DNA of 64,000 bases. It comes from Tamarix chinensis. Its lineage: Eukaryota > Streptophyta > Magnoliopsida > Caryophyllales > Tamaricaceae. Both the position numbers and the translations under genes were made by a program. The notes under the pieces are model-generated. The model was given only the letters and a program-made list of their open reading frames with translations, had not been told where the DNA came from and ran no database searches. Where the stretch lies: NCBI GenBank assembly GCA_030549775.1, contig CM060172.1, positions 124,857,122-124,921,121 of the forward strand. Reading direction: 5' to 3'. How positions within the stretch are numbered: the first letter of the stretch is position 1; the number at the start of each line of letters is the position of its first letter. Of this stretch, positions 10,579 through 24,422 are shown piece after piece.

Positions 10579-13010
10579 TCAATTACTTGATGCATACCTC
10601 TGTTGTGCATGTTTAAGATGATTTTGAGATAGTTGAATGATGATATAAGCTAATGGGGAATATTTGAATATATTGTTTGTACTATTGATTGTGTAGGATC
10701 ATTAATTAATCAATTAAGTTTATGCTACACTAGTGGTAATATGTACTTCTAATTTATTTATATATTATTTTCCTCTTTAGAATAGTTTCTTTGATTTTCT
10801 TAGAGGATAGTTAATAGTCTTCTCCAATGATTAGCTCCCTATATCACTACAGTATCAAGGGTTCGTCTGAGAAAGTTGGCTAGGTAATAATTGTGCAATT
10901 GAGGATTGCATTATGGAAGTAAGCTTACCAAAATTTGTGAAAAAAAATTGTGTAAAGCCATGACTCAAAAGTTGCATTTTGGGATAAAAAAAAATATCAC
11001 AGACCAATCCCAAGACATTTTGTGGTAATGTTCTACTATCTCTTCGGTTGAATTTAATTAAAAGGTAAATATGGGGATTTTTTTTTGGGTTTTGAGACTA
11101 AGAACCCCTATAACTTTCTTACTTTTTCCAACAATGTTGTCCTTGATTCTCATTAGTGGATGCTTAGGTGCCTCTATAGTCAATATGTCACCGTGTTCCT
11201 AATTTTTAGCGTGGTTCTTTTAAAAAAAAAAAGCATGTGTCTATCAAAAGTTAATATGTGTTTTTTTTGTAATCATAGGTGAACTCTTGTGTTGGATAAT
11301 GTATGCTATCAACCCTTGACACTTCCTATTGTGGATATGTTTACATGTCCATATTTGTCTACCTCAATTTTTTATATTATGATTACATGATTTAAAGATA
11401 TACCACATCCTTTAACCTTGGGTTTGGCAACCATGATTAGCGTGATTTACAGGTTTAAATTGTTAGTATTTTTACTTTACTGTCATATTTTGTTGAATGT
11501 ATTGTGAAAGTAATTTCTTCAATGAAAAAAGTATTATAATTCATGTATGATATATTAGGAGAAAAGGACTTATGGGGCTAACTAATAGTCGTACTGGCTG
11601 GTGTTAGTTATCTGTGATAAGGGTTGATCTTGTATATTTGATAGAAATATGAATGGGTGGCATGGGTAAGAAAGTTGGTGAGAGCTGATCATTATGATGT
11701 GCTGGAAGCTATAGGCCCGTGTTATATATTTTTCTTTATTCTATTCTTTTTGGGGAGCTTTATGGATGGTTAGGCTATTCGCTTTATTTTTCTTAGTTTT
11801 GTTGGGTTGTGAGGAAAGATACCATACTATTGAGGAATTAGAGTTATAGTATGTTATATTCCTCTTCAAGTTTGTAATAATTATGCACATATTTTGTTTG
11901 GTGAATTAAGTATCGAAAGGGAGATGGAATAAATTGATGTAGATTGATATTTTTTAGCATGTATGTTATGGATTTTTATGTGCGTGGTGTGAGTTATATT
12001 AGATATTATGTGGGCTTATTTATAGTTTTAGATTATCTTTTGTGTGGAAGATCTAGCTTGTAGAGGTACAATCTAGTTACATAAGCATGGTGTAATCAAC
12101 ATTGAAAATCATTGAGTTGAATTAAATACACGTTGAATATTCATTGAATCTCTATTTTAGTTTCGTTGTGTTTATGTTTTTTATTTGATTTATAACAAAT
12201 ATTTCTCTACTTAATTTTTGTGTGAGTTAATTAGAGAGAGTTTGTGTTGTTTCATAACACAGTCATACCCCCAAATTATCTAAACCCTTGCCACATTCAC
12301 ATTCACACACCGATCCATATAAGATAATAAACTTTCATTATCTTCAACCTTTAAACTTTAACCCTAACTCTAAATGACTCTACCCTCCTTCAATCCCACC
12401 ATTAATTACATTTTTATAACTCTAATTACAATTCTAATCACATCAAACATCACTACATTAAAACCCTCATAAATCATTATACATCACCACAACCAAATTG
12501 ACCCACAAAATCCTAAACCTTGATCATTTATCTACAATTTCATTAATTTTGTTCATCTTATTTTGGTGTGATTTTCTTGTGCAATGTTTTTAGTTGATAT
12601 ACTTTGGTACTTTGTGTTTCCAATACACATCTATGATCATGCCTTGATTATTTTTATTAAGCATGTTTTTACGTGTATCATCATGAGAATACATGTCATT
12701 ATGTATATCATGAAATTTGGTTGAATTTTAGACATTTTTACCCTATTAGAATCGCAGTCTTTTGGCTTTTGGGGTTATTTTGGTTGATTTAATTTGTGTT
12801 AAGTATTCCATTATATGTGTCTTAGTGTGTAAGAGTTTATGTGTGAATTTGATGGGACTCGGAGCATCCTAAAATTTGGTATTTTTAGAGTACCCTTTGT
12901 CCATAGGGGTATTTCTTGTCTTTTCGTTGATTTTATTTTTTTTGGAAAAATTGGGCAAATCATTGTGTTAATTAGGCCATTTACTCAAATTTTGATGTAT
13001 ATTATTTTAA
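10579..13010. other. Unassigned AT-rich DNA, probably old LTR sequence
   Basis: No gene or transposon protein recognised. A cytosine-rich patch at 12250-12560 (CCCTTGCCACATTCAC and similar) resembles the pyrimidine-rich zone of the long gypsy LTRs, so part of this stretch may belong to the LTR that ends near 16575. A clear TGTAA-type start was not found. Confidence 0.35.
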
Positions 13011-14760
13011 TGTTTGAAATTATTTGGGGTTTGAAATGAACCTAGAGAGGGGTGAATAAGGTTGAATGAAATGTAATTGAAAAATGAATATTTGACACAC
13101 AATTTATAGTGGTTCAAGACAAACAAAATCCTATCTCTCTAACTCTACTACCAAAAGGCTCTTCCATTTGGGTTTTTAAAACTATTGTGATAAGTTTATT
13201 GATGATTTTTCTCCCATTTTTATTGATCTACAACTCTAATAACTTAATATATTTATCTTCTCTAGATTCTACACTCAAAATTTCTTCAAAAAATGATAAA
13301 TAATCTCACAACCCTTATACTAAATTTTGATAAAGAGTGTTTGTGATTATTATAATCCTCACAATATTATAGAAATTAAAGTGTAATAACAATTTTGTGA
13401 GTGCAGTATAGCTAGAAGAATAAGATATTATAATGAGAGACTCGATTATAGTTGAGTTGAGTGAGAAAATTCTCAAAAAAAATTAAAATTTGAAAGTGTG
13501 TGGTGGAGAATTAGTTACAATTTATGAGAAGGAGTAGGTAATGATTGTGCAGTAAATTGGAGCTAAAAAAGTATGTTTTAAATTATGCTGAATAAGTGTT
13601 GCATATAACATGAGCCAAAAAACTAGTAATTGGGGTAAAAAAATATGTTATTTTTCATGAATAGTAAGTAGAATTTTCTGCATTTAGCATTGACCATTCA
13701 ATCAGCTCAAGGTACCAAGCGATCGGTGACTCTGATTAGTTGAAGGACTATGTACAAACATGATAACAAATATTAGTATTGTATTAATTAGTTAATAAGT
13801 TTAAATTACACATTTTTGATACTTGAATGTATGAAAACCCATTGTATGGTTAAGAAAACCAATAGCTTAGTTGGAAAACTAGTTGATTGGTTTGAGATAA
13901 CCAACTAGTGTGTTTAAATCAAATGAAAAGGAATTTTCCTAACAACTCAACTCGTGGTTTAGTTAGTCATACTAATTGGTTTTGAAAACTAGTTAATCGA
14001 TTTTGAGATTCTTATTTGATGTGTTCAAGATGAAGCAAAAGTTGTTTCACACTATCTTTAACCATTAGTTTGGTTGAGTAACCGAATTGATCAGTTTGAA
14101 AAAATAGTATGTTGGTTTACTAAAAGGTAATCGATGCATTAAAGTTAAACCTAAATGACTTTTCCATGACAAAAGTCCCTGAAGAACTAGTTAGTTGGTT
14201 TTTTAAAACAGCCGATCAACTATTAGGATTTTTAAAATATTAAAGTCCTTGATTGAAAACACAAACTAGACAATAAATTCTGAAACTAGATGATTGGTTC
14301 CAATTGAAACCAAAGTTTTGTTAAACACTTTGAAAATGTTTTGGAATTAAAAACCAACCAATAACTTACATCAAATAAATTCCAAATGAGTTTTTTAAAA
14401 AATCCAAGAGATAAAACAAAGGTGAAATTACTCAACTCAACCTTACAGGATTATATCTGAGATTTATATAATAACCCTTACGATCTTGCATATTTAGGCC
14501 TCATGATATAATATTCTCTTGTATTTGTAAATTGATTATTCTCTTAAATTTTGCACCTGAGAGAAGGATTGAGTAAGTGCACTTTGAAACTTGATTGATC
14601 TTTTAAGTTTTATACTTGAGGGTTGGTTTAAGTAAGTGTGGCTTGTAATTCATGTGATTGTTATAGTGCATGCACACTTAAACAAGTAATTTAAACCTTT
14701 AAACACGTCTATTATCATCAAAACAACAGTTGAGATATTGATTAACTTAGGATGTCAACA
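13011..14760 (+). repeat. Probable Ty1/copia solo LTR
   Basis: The stretch begins TGTTTGAAAT and ends GGATGTCAACA, imperfect inverted ends. A start-proximal GAACCTAGAGAGGGGTGAAT resembles the conserved motif seen in LTRs of SIRE/Maximus-type copia elements. The interior repeats AACTAGTTGATTGG-like words in both orientations, which also occur at 54950-55100 next to the copia element on the minus strand. No target duplication could be confirmed and no primer-binding site follows. Confidence 0.5.
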
Positions 14761-16575
14761 CATTTAGTTATGAATTTTGCAGGTTTAGAATTGATTTAAG
14801 GTGATTAAGGGTGTTTTGGTTATTTTATGTCAGTTTTGGAAATTTGGATTGTATGAGTATTACTTGAGGTGTTAATGTATTAAGTGTGATAAGTGGATTA
14901 GTTGAGATTATTAAGATTAATATAAGTTGGTATTTCGAGTGAAATGACTTAAAATGAACATAGAAGTCCTAAGGGATAATCATCATTTTATGTGCTTAAT
15001 TATGAGCCTTAATTCTATTTTAAGGTTAATTGCGCTTGCTATGATGTGTTTGAGAGTTGTCTTAGGTTTGGTGAGTTCATGAGCCTAAGTGGTGATTTTA
15101 TAATATATATGGGAATTATAGTTCCTATAGACATTTTAGTATTTTTCACAAGTGTTATGATTCCCTTATGTCCTTGTTGGGTTTTTTATGGCTCGTATTT
15201 GTTATCTTATGTGTGAGGATTATTTCATTTAATTGGCCTTGTTATAACTCCGATTGCATGTTTAATTTACAATTGTTGGTTCAAATTCTCCCAACAAGTG
15301 ATAAGTGGATGTGCTATAATAAGTGATTAAGTTATAAGTGATGATAAGTGATAAGTGGGAATTCAAGTGGAAGTGAATAAGTGTGCAACTATGATAAGTG
15401 TAGATGTGGACTTTGTGATACATGCTGCTTCTAATCTTTGAATAAAATATTAACATTTAAAGTAAAAGAACATATGAATTAAGATTAAGAAAGTCTTTTA
15501 GGCGTCAGTAATCCATTAATGTCGCAATTAGAGTGGTCCTAAGTTTGCTCTATGTAAGTTCAAACCACTAACCAGTAGGCGGTATGTGTGTTTAGGGATT
15601 ATGTGTTTATTTTTGGGTCCATGTGTGTTTTGCCTTAAACGGTATGTTAAATCCGTCCATGGGGTTATGATGACAACTCTTTCAAATGAGCAAACAACTC
15701 TTTTGTTGACTCGTAGGTGTTTGTTGATTTAATTGACAACTTTAATGTATTTTCTACAAATGAGCTATGTATATTTGGATTTGGATGTAGAGTCATAGTT
15801 ATCTAGTGGCGCACTAGTTTTTGTGTCCAAATACTCTTTTGGACTCTTACGGTCCATTTGGATTAGGGTGAATCGGGGTGAGGATAAAAATTAAAAATTA
15901 ATCCAAGTGAAGGGAATGAAGGTGAATCGGGGTGAATATTTTAAAATGTTATTTTGATGATATTAACCTAACCTAAGTGAATCGGGTGAATATTTTAAGA
16001 TTTTCGTTTTGATTAAGTTAAATAAAAGTTAACGAAATAAAAAAAATGGCATTTATACCCTTGTATTAAATAGATAAGTCCTATTGAGGGATATTTTTTT
16101 CCTATCGGGTCAAAAATTTATTTATTATTTGACATTCACCTTGATTACCCCCAAAATTAGATGTTAGTAAAAATGAGGTTAATCAAGGTGAACGAACGTG
16201 AAACATTAACTCCGATTCACCCTGGTAGAATTATTAAAAATGGTACCCAAACGAGGTGAATAAATTGATTCACATCCGTTAACCCCTTTCACCCCAATCC
16301 AAATGCACTATTAGGTTCATGTACCCCATTTTGTTGTATTTTATGTTGTTATTATATTTGGAGTTTATCTCCTAAACTTTCATGTTTACTATTTATATAA
16401 TCTTTACTATTATATATTTTTCACTGGTTAAAGTTAAGTGTTTTAGTATTATACTTAGTATGAGAATGATATGACATTCCATACTCGTACTAAGTATGTC
16501 GACAGTACACTATCATTTTATGTATTAGCTTAAGAAAAATAAATTTTATTAGTAGTAAAATTTGGAAGTGTTACC
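14761..16575 (+). repeat. 3' part of another long gypsy LTR
   Basis: The stretch ends TAGTAGTAAAATTTGGAAGTGTTACC near 16575 (written here in pieces: TAGTAGTAAAATTTGG, then AAGTGTTACC), closely matching the other gypsy LTR ends except for the last base. GATAAGTG microrepeats occur at 15298-15400. It is interrupted by the Tourist-like MITE at 15850-16310. Its start was not located; a copia LTR appears to be nested in it. Confidence 0.5.
15850..16310. mobile_element. Tourist-like (PIF/Harbinger) MITE
   Basis: A 461-bp element with imperfect terminal inverted repeats: left CGGTCCATTTGGATTAGGG, right (reverse) TAGTGCATTTGGATTGGGG. It is flanked by the 3-bp direct repeat TTA (15847-15849 and 16311-16313). 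The interior repeats GGTGAATCGGGGTGA-like words and holds no open frame. TTA/TAA duplication and a CATTTGG-containing end are standard for Tourist-type MITEs. Confidence 0.75.
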
Positions 16576-17753
16576 CTTATTCTCCTAAAGCAACCCTGGA
16601 ATTTTTTTATGGTTGTACAAAATTGAAATGTCAAAGTAAAAAACATAAAACACAACAATTTTTTATTGCCCAACAACCATCTCAACCTCATTCACTACCA
16701 TCCCGATTTTTTTACACTTTGAAAGAAGGGTAGTATCTTGACAAGGATGCTCATTTTGATTATTTGTAATACGCCAAAATTTTCTATCATGGTTTTCCTA
16801 ATCATTTATATTAAATATAAGATTTCCAACACTTATGTTATTCATTTGCAAAAAAAATGTAGTTTTATGAGATTTCTTCGATTATGTCATTTTCATTCAT
16901 TTTGGTTCATTATTAACTTTTAACTAATCCCTAAAAATATCTCCAAGCAATTTTTTTTTTCATTTTTATACTTTTGGTATCATTTATAAACATTCCGCTA
17001 ATCATTTATTTACTTGTGAAAAGATTTTAGTTGTCTACATAAAATCACAATTTATGCGATATCCCATTTTAAAATTTTTTTATCCGTTTTGACTTGTCCA
17101 AATTTTTTTTGTACTTTGAAAAATATTTTAAGCTTGAGCTCCCACATTTTTAATTTCTAAAAATATTCACAATGTTTTTGTTTTACTTCATTTGAGCACA
17201 AATAATTTCCAGAGTCAAATATTTGTACATGTTTGACTTTATAAATTATTCCTCACATTTTTTAGCCCGATCAGACCCTTAATTTTTTTCCAGCTGCTCG
17301 AGGTAAAATATGTTTTCACTGATTATCTATTTTTTGTCATTTTCATTTATTTTTCGTCCAACAAGCTTCAAACTAACTCTAATACTCGGTATTTTTATAT
17401 ATTTGGGTTCCTAAAATTATTTCATACCTTTCCTTACATTCTCAAAATTTTTTAAGTCTGTTTACTATTTTATTTTCACAAATATCTATTTTTGGACATA
17501 TTTTACACTTTAAATTATTAAAATAGATCTAACTAGTTTCCTAACCATCTAGTTAGATCCTAACTAAACTCTAACTAGACAAAAATCTGATTCCATCATG
17601 TCTGACTCTAGGTAAACCAAATCCTCACCTAAAGTACATCATCATCATCTTTGTACCTAAAGTTAAGCATATACTTAACTTTTATTTCAAGTGTTAACTA
17701 AGCAAGCATTAGGACATCCTTAAGCATGCCTTAAACCTTCCAAAACCCACATA

Positions 17754-18190
17754 TAGGGATGTAAATGAGGTGAATACACCCATACCCATATCCGTACTGA
17801 ATAAGAAAACCTACACCCAACTTTATATCTGTATTCAAACAAGTATTCACTAATGATATATGTTATTCGACAAATATCCATTTACCAGTTAATAGATATT
17901 ATTCAATGGAAGAATCCATTACCTAATGAATAAATCTATTTAGGTTTAATCCAAACAATAATTTTAACCTTAATATTATACTATATTTATTTTAAAATCA
18001 AAGGTAATTATATATTAGGTAAATGAATACGGATACGGGTACGGATAATGATACCCCTTACCCATATTCATACCTAAATACAATGGATATTTTCTTTTAT
18101 CCTCTATATCCATATCCGTTTATTCATATCTATTTAAATATCGATCGAATAAAACTCGTTGGATTTTAGATAAAATCCACTTTACATCCC
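17754..18190. mobile_element. hAT-like MITE, copy 1 (inside tandem unit 1)
   Basis: Starts TAGGGATGTAAATGAGG and ends TTTACATCCC, terminal inverted repeats shared with the element at 53073-53546. The interior is rich in CCCATATCCGTA and GATACGGGTACGG words, as in that element. No clean 8-bp target duplication is visible at this copy. Confidence 0.65.
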
Positions 18191-18488
18191 ATGAAAAATC
18201 CTCCCCATGTAAACCCATTTGCAACCCCTTTTTTCCCCTCCTTGCCGAGTCAGTTTTCCCACCCAAAATCTCCCATTTTCCTGAGCTCAATCTCTGGTTT
18301 TTCTCGTCCCTTTAACCCCCTAACTTCTATTGTTGCATCTATCCCATTTTTCCTTCACATTTTTGAATTGCCACTGGCCTGTTTCTAGTCCCTTGTAGTA
18401 GTATTTTACTTAACTTTTATTTCAAGTGTTAACTAAGCAAGCATTAGGACAGCCTTAAGCATGCCTTAAACCTTCCAAAACCCACATA

Positions 18489-18947
18489 TAGGGATGTAAA
18501 TGAGGTGAGTACACCCATACCCATATCCGTACTGAATAAGAAAACCTACACCCAACTTTATATCTGTATTCAAACAAGTATTCACTAATGCATCTACGTT
18601 TGTATCCGTCAGATATATGTTATTCGACAAATATCCATTTACCAGTTAATAGATATTATTCAATGGAAGAATCCATTACCTAATGAATAAATCTATTTAG
18701 GTTTAATCCAAACAATAATTTTAACCTTAATATTATACTATATTTATTTTAAAATCAAAGGTAATTATATATTAGGTAAATGAATACGGATACGGGTACG
18801 GATAATGATACCCCTTACCCATATTCATACCTAAATACAATGGATATTTTCTTTTATCCTCTATATCCATATCCGTTTATTCATATCTATTTAAATATCG
18901 ATCGAATAAAACTCGTTGGATTTTAGATAAAATCCACTTTACATCCC
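18489..18947. mobile_element. hAT-like MITE, copy 2 (inside tandem unit 2)
   Basis: Same sequence as copy 1 plus the 24-bp segment containing TACGTTTGTATCCGTCAG. It was copied with the segmental tandem duplication, not by a separate insertion. Confidence 0.65.
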
Positions 18948-21900
18948 ATGAAAAATCCTCCCCATGTAAACCCATTTGCAACCCCTTTTTTCCCCTCCTT
19001 GCCGAGTCAGTTTTCCCACCCAAAATCTCCCATTTTCCTGAGCTCAATCTCTGGTTTTTCTCGTCCCTTTAACCCCCTAACTTCTATTGTTGCATCTATC
19101 CCATTTTTTCCTTCACATTTTTGAATTGCCACTGGCCTGTTTTTAGTCCCTTGTAGTAGTATTTTACCACCTACATCCTCTTTTATTCCTTACTTGAGGC
19201 CCCTGGTTCTCCCATTTCCTAATTTATTTTCTCAACTTTATTTCCTTCTATCCCTTACATAAACTTCCCTAAATTATCTCCAATTGATTTCCTTATTTTT
19301 CAAGCATAAAAGCATAGGGTTTTTCCACCGTTTTCTTTTCTCCCGCTCATGACCAATGTTGCCAGAAAAGGTTGACCATCAAGCCTACTTTTAATGCTTA
19401 TAGTTTCTTCATTTCTCAATTGTTTCTCTTTATTTTTTTTGCTCTGGGATCCTTGTATTGCATACTACAATAAAAACCCAACTCCGCTATTTAAATAGTG
19501 GCTTTGGCTTTGTACCCCTTTTTCGACCTGACTTTCCCTTCCCATGCAAAAAAGGGATTACATTCTATATTACTTTTGTACGATATTTGATATGTGTTGT
19601 TGTAGATGTGTGATATTTCGTCCATCATTTTCTTCTTGGTTTTGTGCCATCAACCTCCCCTACAACAATCACTTTCCTCCATCTCCTTTCTTAGGTTGTG
19701 GTGGTGAGTTTTGGGTGGTTAATTTTTTGTTGTGCTTTGCCAACCTCTTGACATCTCATTTCCTCCTTATTTTTCATTATTAATTTTAATATTCCTAACC
19801 ATTTGTATTAATTGTTTAAAGGTAATCAAGAGGTGGTAGAAGGATGAAGTGGATAGGATTTTATTAGGCTTGCTAGAAGATTAGCTTAGAAGTAAGATTT
19901 GCTCTCTTGATATGGAAATTATGTGTTAATATTTGTCTTGAAAAATTTAGAATATATAAGCATGTTGTATTATGGTATAAATATATCATTTCCATGATGA
20001 GCATGTTATCTTATGTTCTATAATGATTTTATGTTAAGCTTTTTGTTCTTATGTTGGTTAGCATGTAGTTATTTTATGTGAAAATATATAGGCAGAGGAC
20101 ATGTTATAAATTATACATATATATATATGCTTGGTATTACATGGTTATGATTTTTTTTGTAACCAGATGAATAAATGTATTATTTTGTATCTCCACGTTG
20201 TTATGAAAATAAGAAAGATGAGGTTAATTTTGGTGAAGTATGATTTTTGGAAAATTCAAATTTTGCTATTGCCAGGGGAATTTTCATCATTTTGGTCAAA
20301 ATTTATAAAACCAAAGGTCACTATTGTGTTTGTTAGCTCATTTACATAAAACGTCATATATTATAAGTCTTACTTTGGAGTTGTATAACTTAATTTAGGA
20401 TTACAATAAGCTTTGTGATTATTTAAGTAAATTGTAGGGCATTTGGGTCTTTTTATGCATTTCTATCCTTTGAGTAATTTCATAATGTTATTAGTAGATT
20501 AGGGGTATGATAAAGTTAAGTGGTTGACCTTGGCTGATGGTGGTTAGCCTAAGATAATTGCTTAAGTAAAATCATGGCTTAAAATAAGTATAGGAACCCT
20601 AAGGGTAATTAAGTCATTTTATGCGCTCTTGTTGAAGGTTAGAACCTAGATTTAGGAGCGAGTAATTTATTGAGGATGTTTAAGTGTGGTCTAAAGTTTG
20701 GGTTAATAATAAGATAAATTAGTAAGTTATATCATCAAATAAAATATTAAGGTTAAATAATGGTGTTTTAGTCTTTTCATTCTTAATATGTTTTGCTTCG
20801 GTATTTGTTTGGCTCTAAGTTAACCTTAATGGAATTATAATTGCAACCATGAGTCTTATGAGTTCATTCTAACAGCTGGATTAGGGCTCAACTAGATCCT
20901 TGATTATTTACATAAGTGTTGACCTAAGTTGAGTGCTTGCATTATTATCACATGTGGTAATCTAAGTAGCTTAGAATTTATATCCATTTTTGAAGTGTTT
21001 TTTCGTTAATAAGAAATTGGATTAAGTATTAGACAACCTTATCCTAACATTATTTTCAATAATTAGTTTAAAAGTGGATTAGTAACCCTATGTGTGACTT
21101 TTTCTTTCTATGTGTGGTTTAGTGCCTTGTGGTTTGTCAACCCATGTAAATAGATTTAATTAATTTAGTATAATACAATAGTTGAAATGAATTCATCAAA
21201 GTGTAAGTGATATCTCAAGTTAATGTGTTAAAGTGTGGTTCTCAATTATTGAATTTTGGTTATCCTTGTTAGTAAAGTATTAGTGTTAAAGTGGAAGATA
21301 ACACGAGTCAGGATCAAATTTTTTCTTTGTTCCACCAAATATAACAGTGACCTTAGGGAGCTCTATGACCTAGAAGGTTCATCTATTATTATTTATATCA
21401 AGACTATGATGATCCTATTCTACTCTATACATTTTTGTTCCGCTGATCTATAAGGGCCTAAAGGGTATGCATGCTTGAATAGTTAGTTTGTCAATTAGTA
21501 GTTTCCAAGTGCATTTTTCTCCAAAAGGTGCTAGATGCTAGTCTTTATTCCATCAGATACTAATAGTAGTTCCTAAGTGCATTATGCTGTAAAAGGTGCT
21601 TTATATCACTTTCATCTCTTGAGTGTTCAATGTGATTAAGTTTGACATGTTATGGTCATTAAGTAGAGATAATAACCTAGTTGTATAGTTGTATTTTATA
21701 GTATGTCTATGTTATCTATCCTTATGTGTTATTGCATACTTTAATTCGTGTATACTGTGATTGACATGCAATATGCTATGTATTTTGAGTAACTATTCTT
21801 GCTAGTAAGTCACGTACTGATGTCATTTGTGTCGTTGTGTTGATCCCGTTAATTTTAGGGGCGCATACTACTATGTTTTGCCCGTTGTTGCTTATTTTTG

Positions 21901-22245
21901 CTCTTTGCCTATTACTTTGCCTATTGTGAGTGATTATTGGGTACGATGGTTGAGTGTTGTTAGCTTTGTTCTTATTTTGTTTTGGAGTTTCCTCCTAGAT
22001 TTCTTTTTAGTGCATGCTATTCAATCTCCTCTCTTTCTCTTTTTGTAATATTGTATCGTCAAACCAAGTATTTTCCTACACTTGATTTGACATGAGTTAC
22101 TTTTAATCTTACATCTGTTATGGATTGGGTGTAAGAAGTACTTTTCATATGTTTGATGTAACATAACACCCCTACGATTTATGTTTTGGCTCCCACAAAT
22201 ATTTTTAAAACAACAATTTTTAGTAGTGAAATTTAGAGTGTTACA

Positions 22246-24422
22246 TTATTATCTATCCTCATCTCCACCTTGCACTCACTTATGTCTTAATTTAGGTTGC
22301 TAGTTATTAGCCACTCAGAATGTTTGGCGCTTTTTTTTGTAGCATTTGGTTTTTTTTTTCATGTAGGATACTAACAGTGTCTAGCTCTTTTAATGCATGC
22401 CCTTTTTTTTTATAATTCTTGGCTATTTGTGTGGCTGTAGCCGACATATAATTTAAACCCTCTTTTTGACAATTGTAGTATTGGTAAATAAGTGTATTAT
22501 TCAATACCAGATATTGAGAAGGCTCACCTCTATTTAATTAGCTTAAAAATAATAAAAATCAAAACTCTAAAGCACACAAGATAAATAAATAAGAAAAACA
22601 TTATTGGGGGTTTTAAAAATAGAAAATAACAAATAAATAAAATAAAATAATAAAAATAATGGATAATCACAAATATGATAAATATGCTAAGAAAATTAAA
22701 ATCAACCACTAGATTATATTAAAATATAATAATAATTTCCAAGTCAGTATTTAATCATGAGAAAATGATTGATTAAGTTGTATGCTAAAAGCAATTATAT
22801 ATGCCTTATATTACTTTCCTAAATTAATTAATACAACAAAGCGACAATATTAATTCTATTAAATAGTAGAAATATAGTAGCAACAAGTGACTCCTATATT
22901 TAATCAGATTTAATGTATTAAGTACAATTAGAAGGATGTCAATCTAAGTACCCAAACTAGTACAATAACCATGTGCAGCTGTATATCTCTCCCTTAACCC
23001 ACACTTATCTAAACGTTTTACTATTTTAGTTATAATTACAAAATTATTAGGTGAATTATTATTTAACCTAACTATAATTTATACATATAAATTATAGCCT
23101 ATTTATATGTCGAACTAGCAGCAAATAATCCTACATAATATCACTATAAGGAAACCATAACAAGTTATACACCATATAAATTATACTTGATAGAATCATA
23201 TATACAAATGATAGCAATTAAAATAGAGTCAAAGAAAAATCTCATGAGATAAAGAAAAATAAAAATCATATCTTAAACCATAATCTAGGGTTTCTGTCTA
23301 TTCCCCACCAATAGATAATCAACCGATCATAATGATTGAATTAATTACACAGAAATATATATCAAAAATATAAATAAAAAAATAGAGAAATATATAATAG
23401 AAAATAATTATGGATGAAAGATAAAAAATCTATTCAGATGAAAAAGTAATTAATTTCACCTGAAATAAAATTTTTAGGTAAACTTTTTCTCTAATTTTCT
23501 CGGCTGTTGTGTTTTTGTGCTTGTATTTTCTTTTTCTTTTTTCCCTTTCTGATGGCGTGGAATTCAATGCTGTTTCTCCTTTGCATTCCTGGCTCCTTCT
23601 TTCATTTTTTGTGCCTCATCTCCCACCGTGCCACCTCATTCTTTTTCTTTTCTATAGCCCCTCCTCTACTCTTTGGCTGTTGTCTTGTTTTTTTCCCTTG
23701 CTTTTGTCTCATGTGGCCTTCGACTCTTACACCACTCATTTTTTTCTTTTCTTTTCTTCCCTGACTCTCCTCACGACTATGCTTCCTCCCTCCTGTGCTT
23801 CTCCTCATGCCTTCTCGTTCTGCCCTTGCCGACGACTACTTCCCCCTTTTTTATTTTGTTTCCGGCCAACCTTTTATTGGTTTTGTATTTGGGCCTTTGG
23901 GCTTTTGGTCCTTGGGTCATTGGTTCAACTTTTTTCTTCTTCTTTTTAATACTTTACTCACAAAATAAAATTAGAAAAATTAATAAATAATCTTTTAATG
24001 CTCAAATAATATAGTTAAAATACAATTATACAATTATTGTATACTTTATGTCATTTTAGCTCAAATAATATAGTTTATACAATTATTGTCGTTTAAGCAT
24101 AAAATTATAATTATTCACATATATTAATTAAGTTAAAATACTAAGAACTAATATTAAAAAGATAAAAAAATATGTCAAAATATGAACTCATCGGCTATTT
24201 TTTTTGTAGGCCACTAACACCGTTTGATTCTTTTAATGCTCGACTAGTTTTCGCAAGCCACTATGTCATGTTCTATTACATATTTGCAAACTTTATAAAA
24301 ATTATTACCGGTGTAAATGCACACATCTTCATTCCCAATCCAATTGTTATCTTCATGTCCTTTAATTATTTTTTGAGTGATTAAACTTTTTGTTTTAGCT
24401 GCTAGATTGATTCCATCACTTC
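22246..24422. other. Unassigned AT-rich and pyrimidine-rich DNA
   Basis: 22500-23450 is strongly AT-rich. 23440-23960 is T/C-rich and creates long Phe/Leu/Ser frames that look non-coding. Two similar stretches, near 22360-22396 and 24205-24240, share ACTAACA.(C/T)GT(C/T)T followed by TCTTTTAATGC. They may be two parts or copies of one old gene, antisense, split by the DNA between them. No transposon protein recognised. Confidence 0.4.

Larger units (their letters stand above)
17673..19166 (+). repeat. Direct tandem duplication, 735 bp and 759 bp units
   Basis: Unit 1 (17673-18407) and unit 2 (18408-19166) both run from ACTTAACTTTTATTTCAAG to CCCTTGTAGTAGTATTTT. They differ by only a few substitutions and a 24-bp segment near 18590-18615 that is absent from unit 1. 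Near-identity shows the duplication is far younger than the LTR around it. A duplication collapsed or created by assembly cannot be excluded. Confidence 0.95.
16765..22245 (+). repeat. Complete solo LTR of a Ty3/gypsy element (5481 bp)
   Basis: The left end is TGTAATACGCCAAAATTTTC and the right end is GAAATTTAGAGTGTTACA. Both flanks read TTATT (16760-16764 and 22246-22250), a perfect 5-bp target duplication. It is about 1.3 kb longer than the sister at 6387, largely because of a 735-bp internal tandem duplication at 17673-19166 that carries a MITE. A pyrimidine-rich zone (19160-19700) and a degenerate subrepeat zone near 21300-21600 sit in the expected order. No gag/pol is adjacent. Confidence 0.85.

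Noticed and set aside
23509..23990. 146- and 105-codon Phe/Leu/Ser frames
   Set aside because: They result from a T/C-rich tract. Several overlapping frames are open at once and none has a recognisable domain, so membrane-protein appearance is an artefact of composition.
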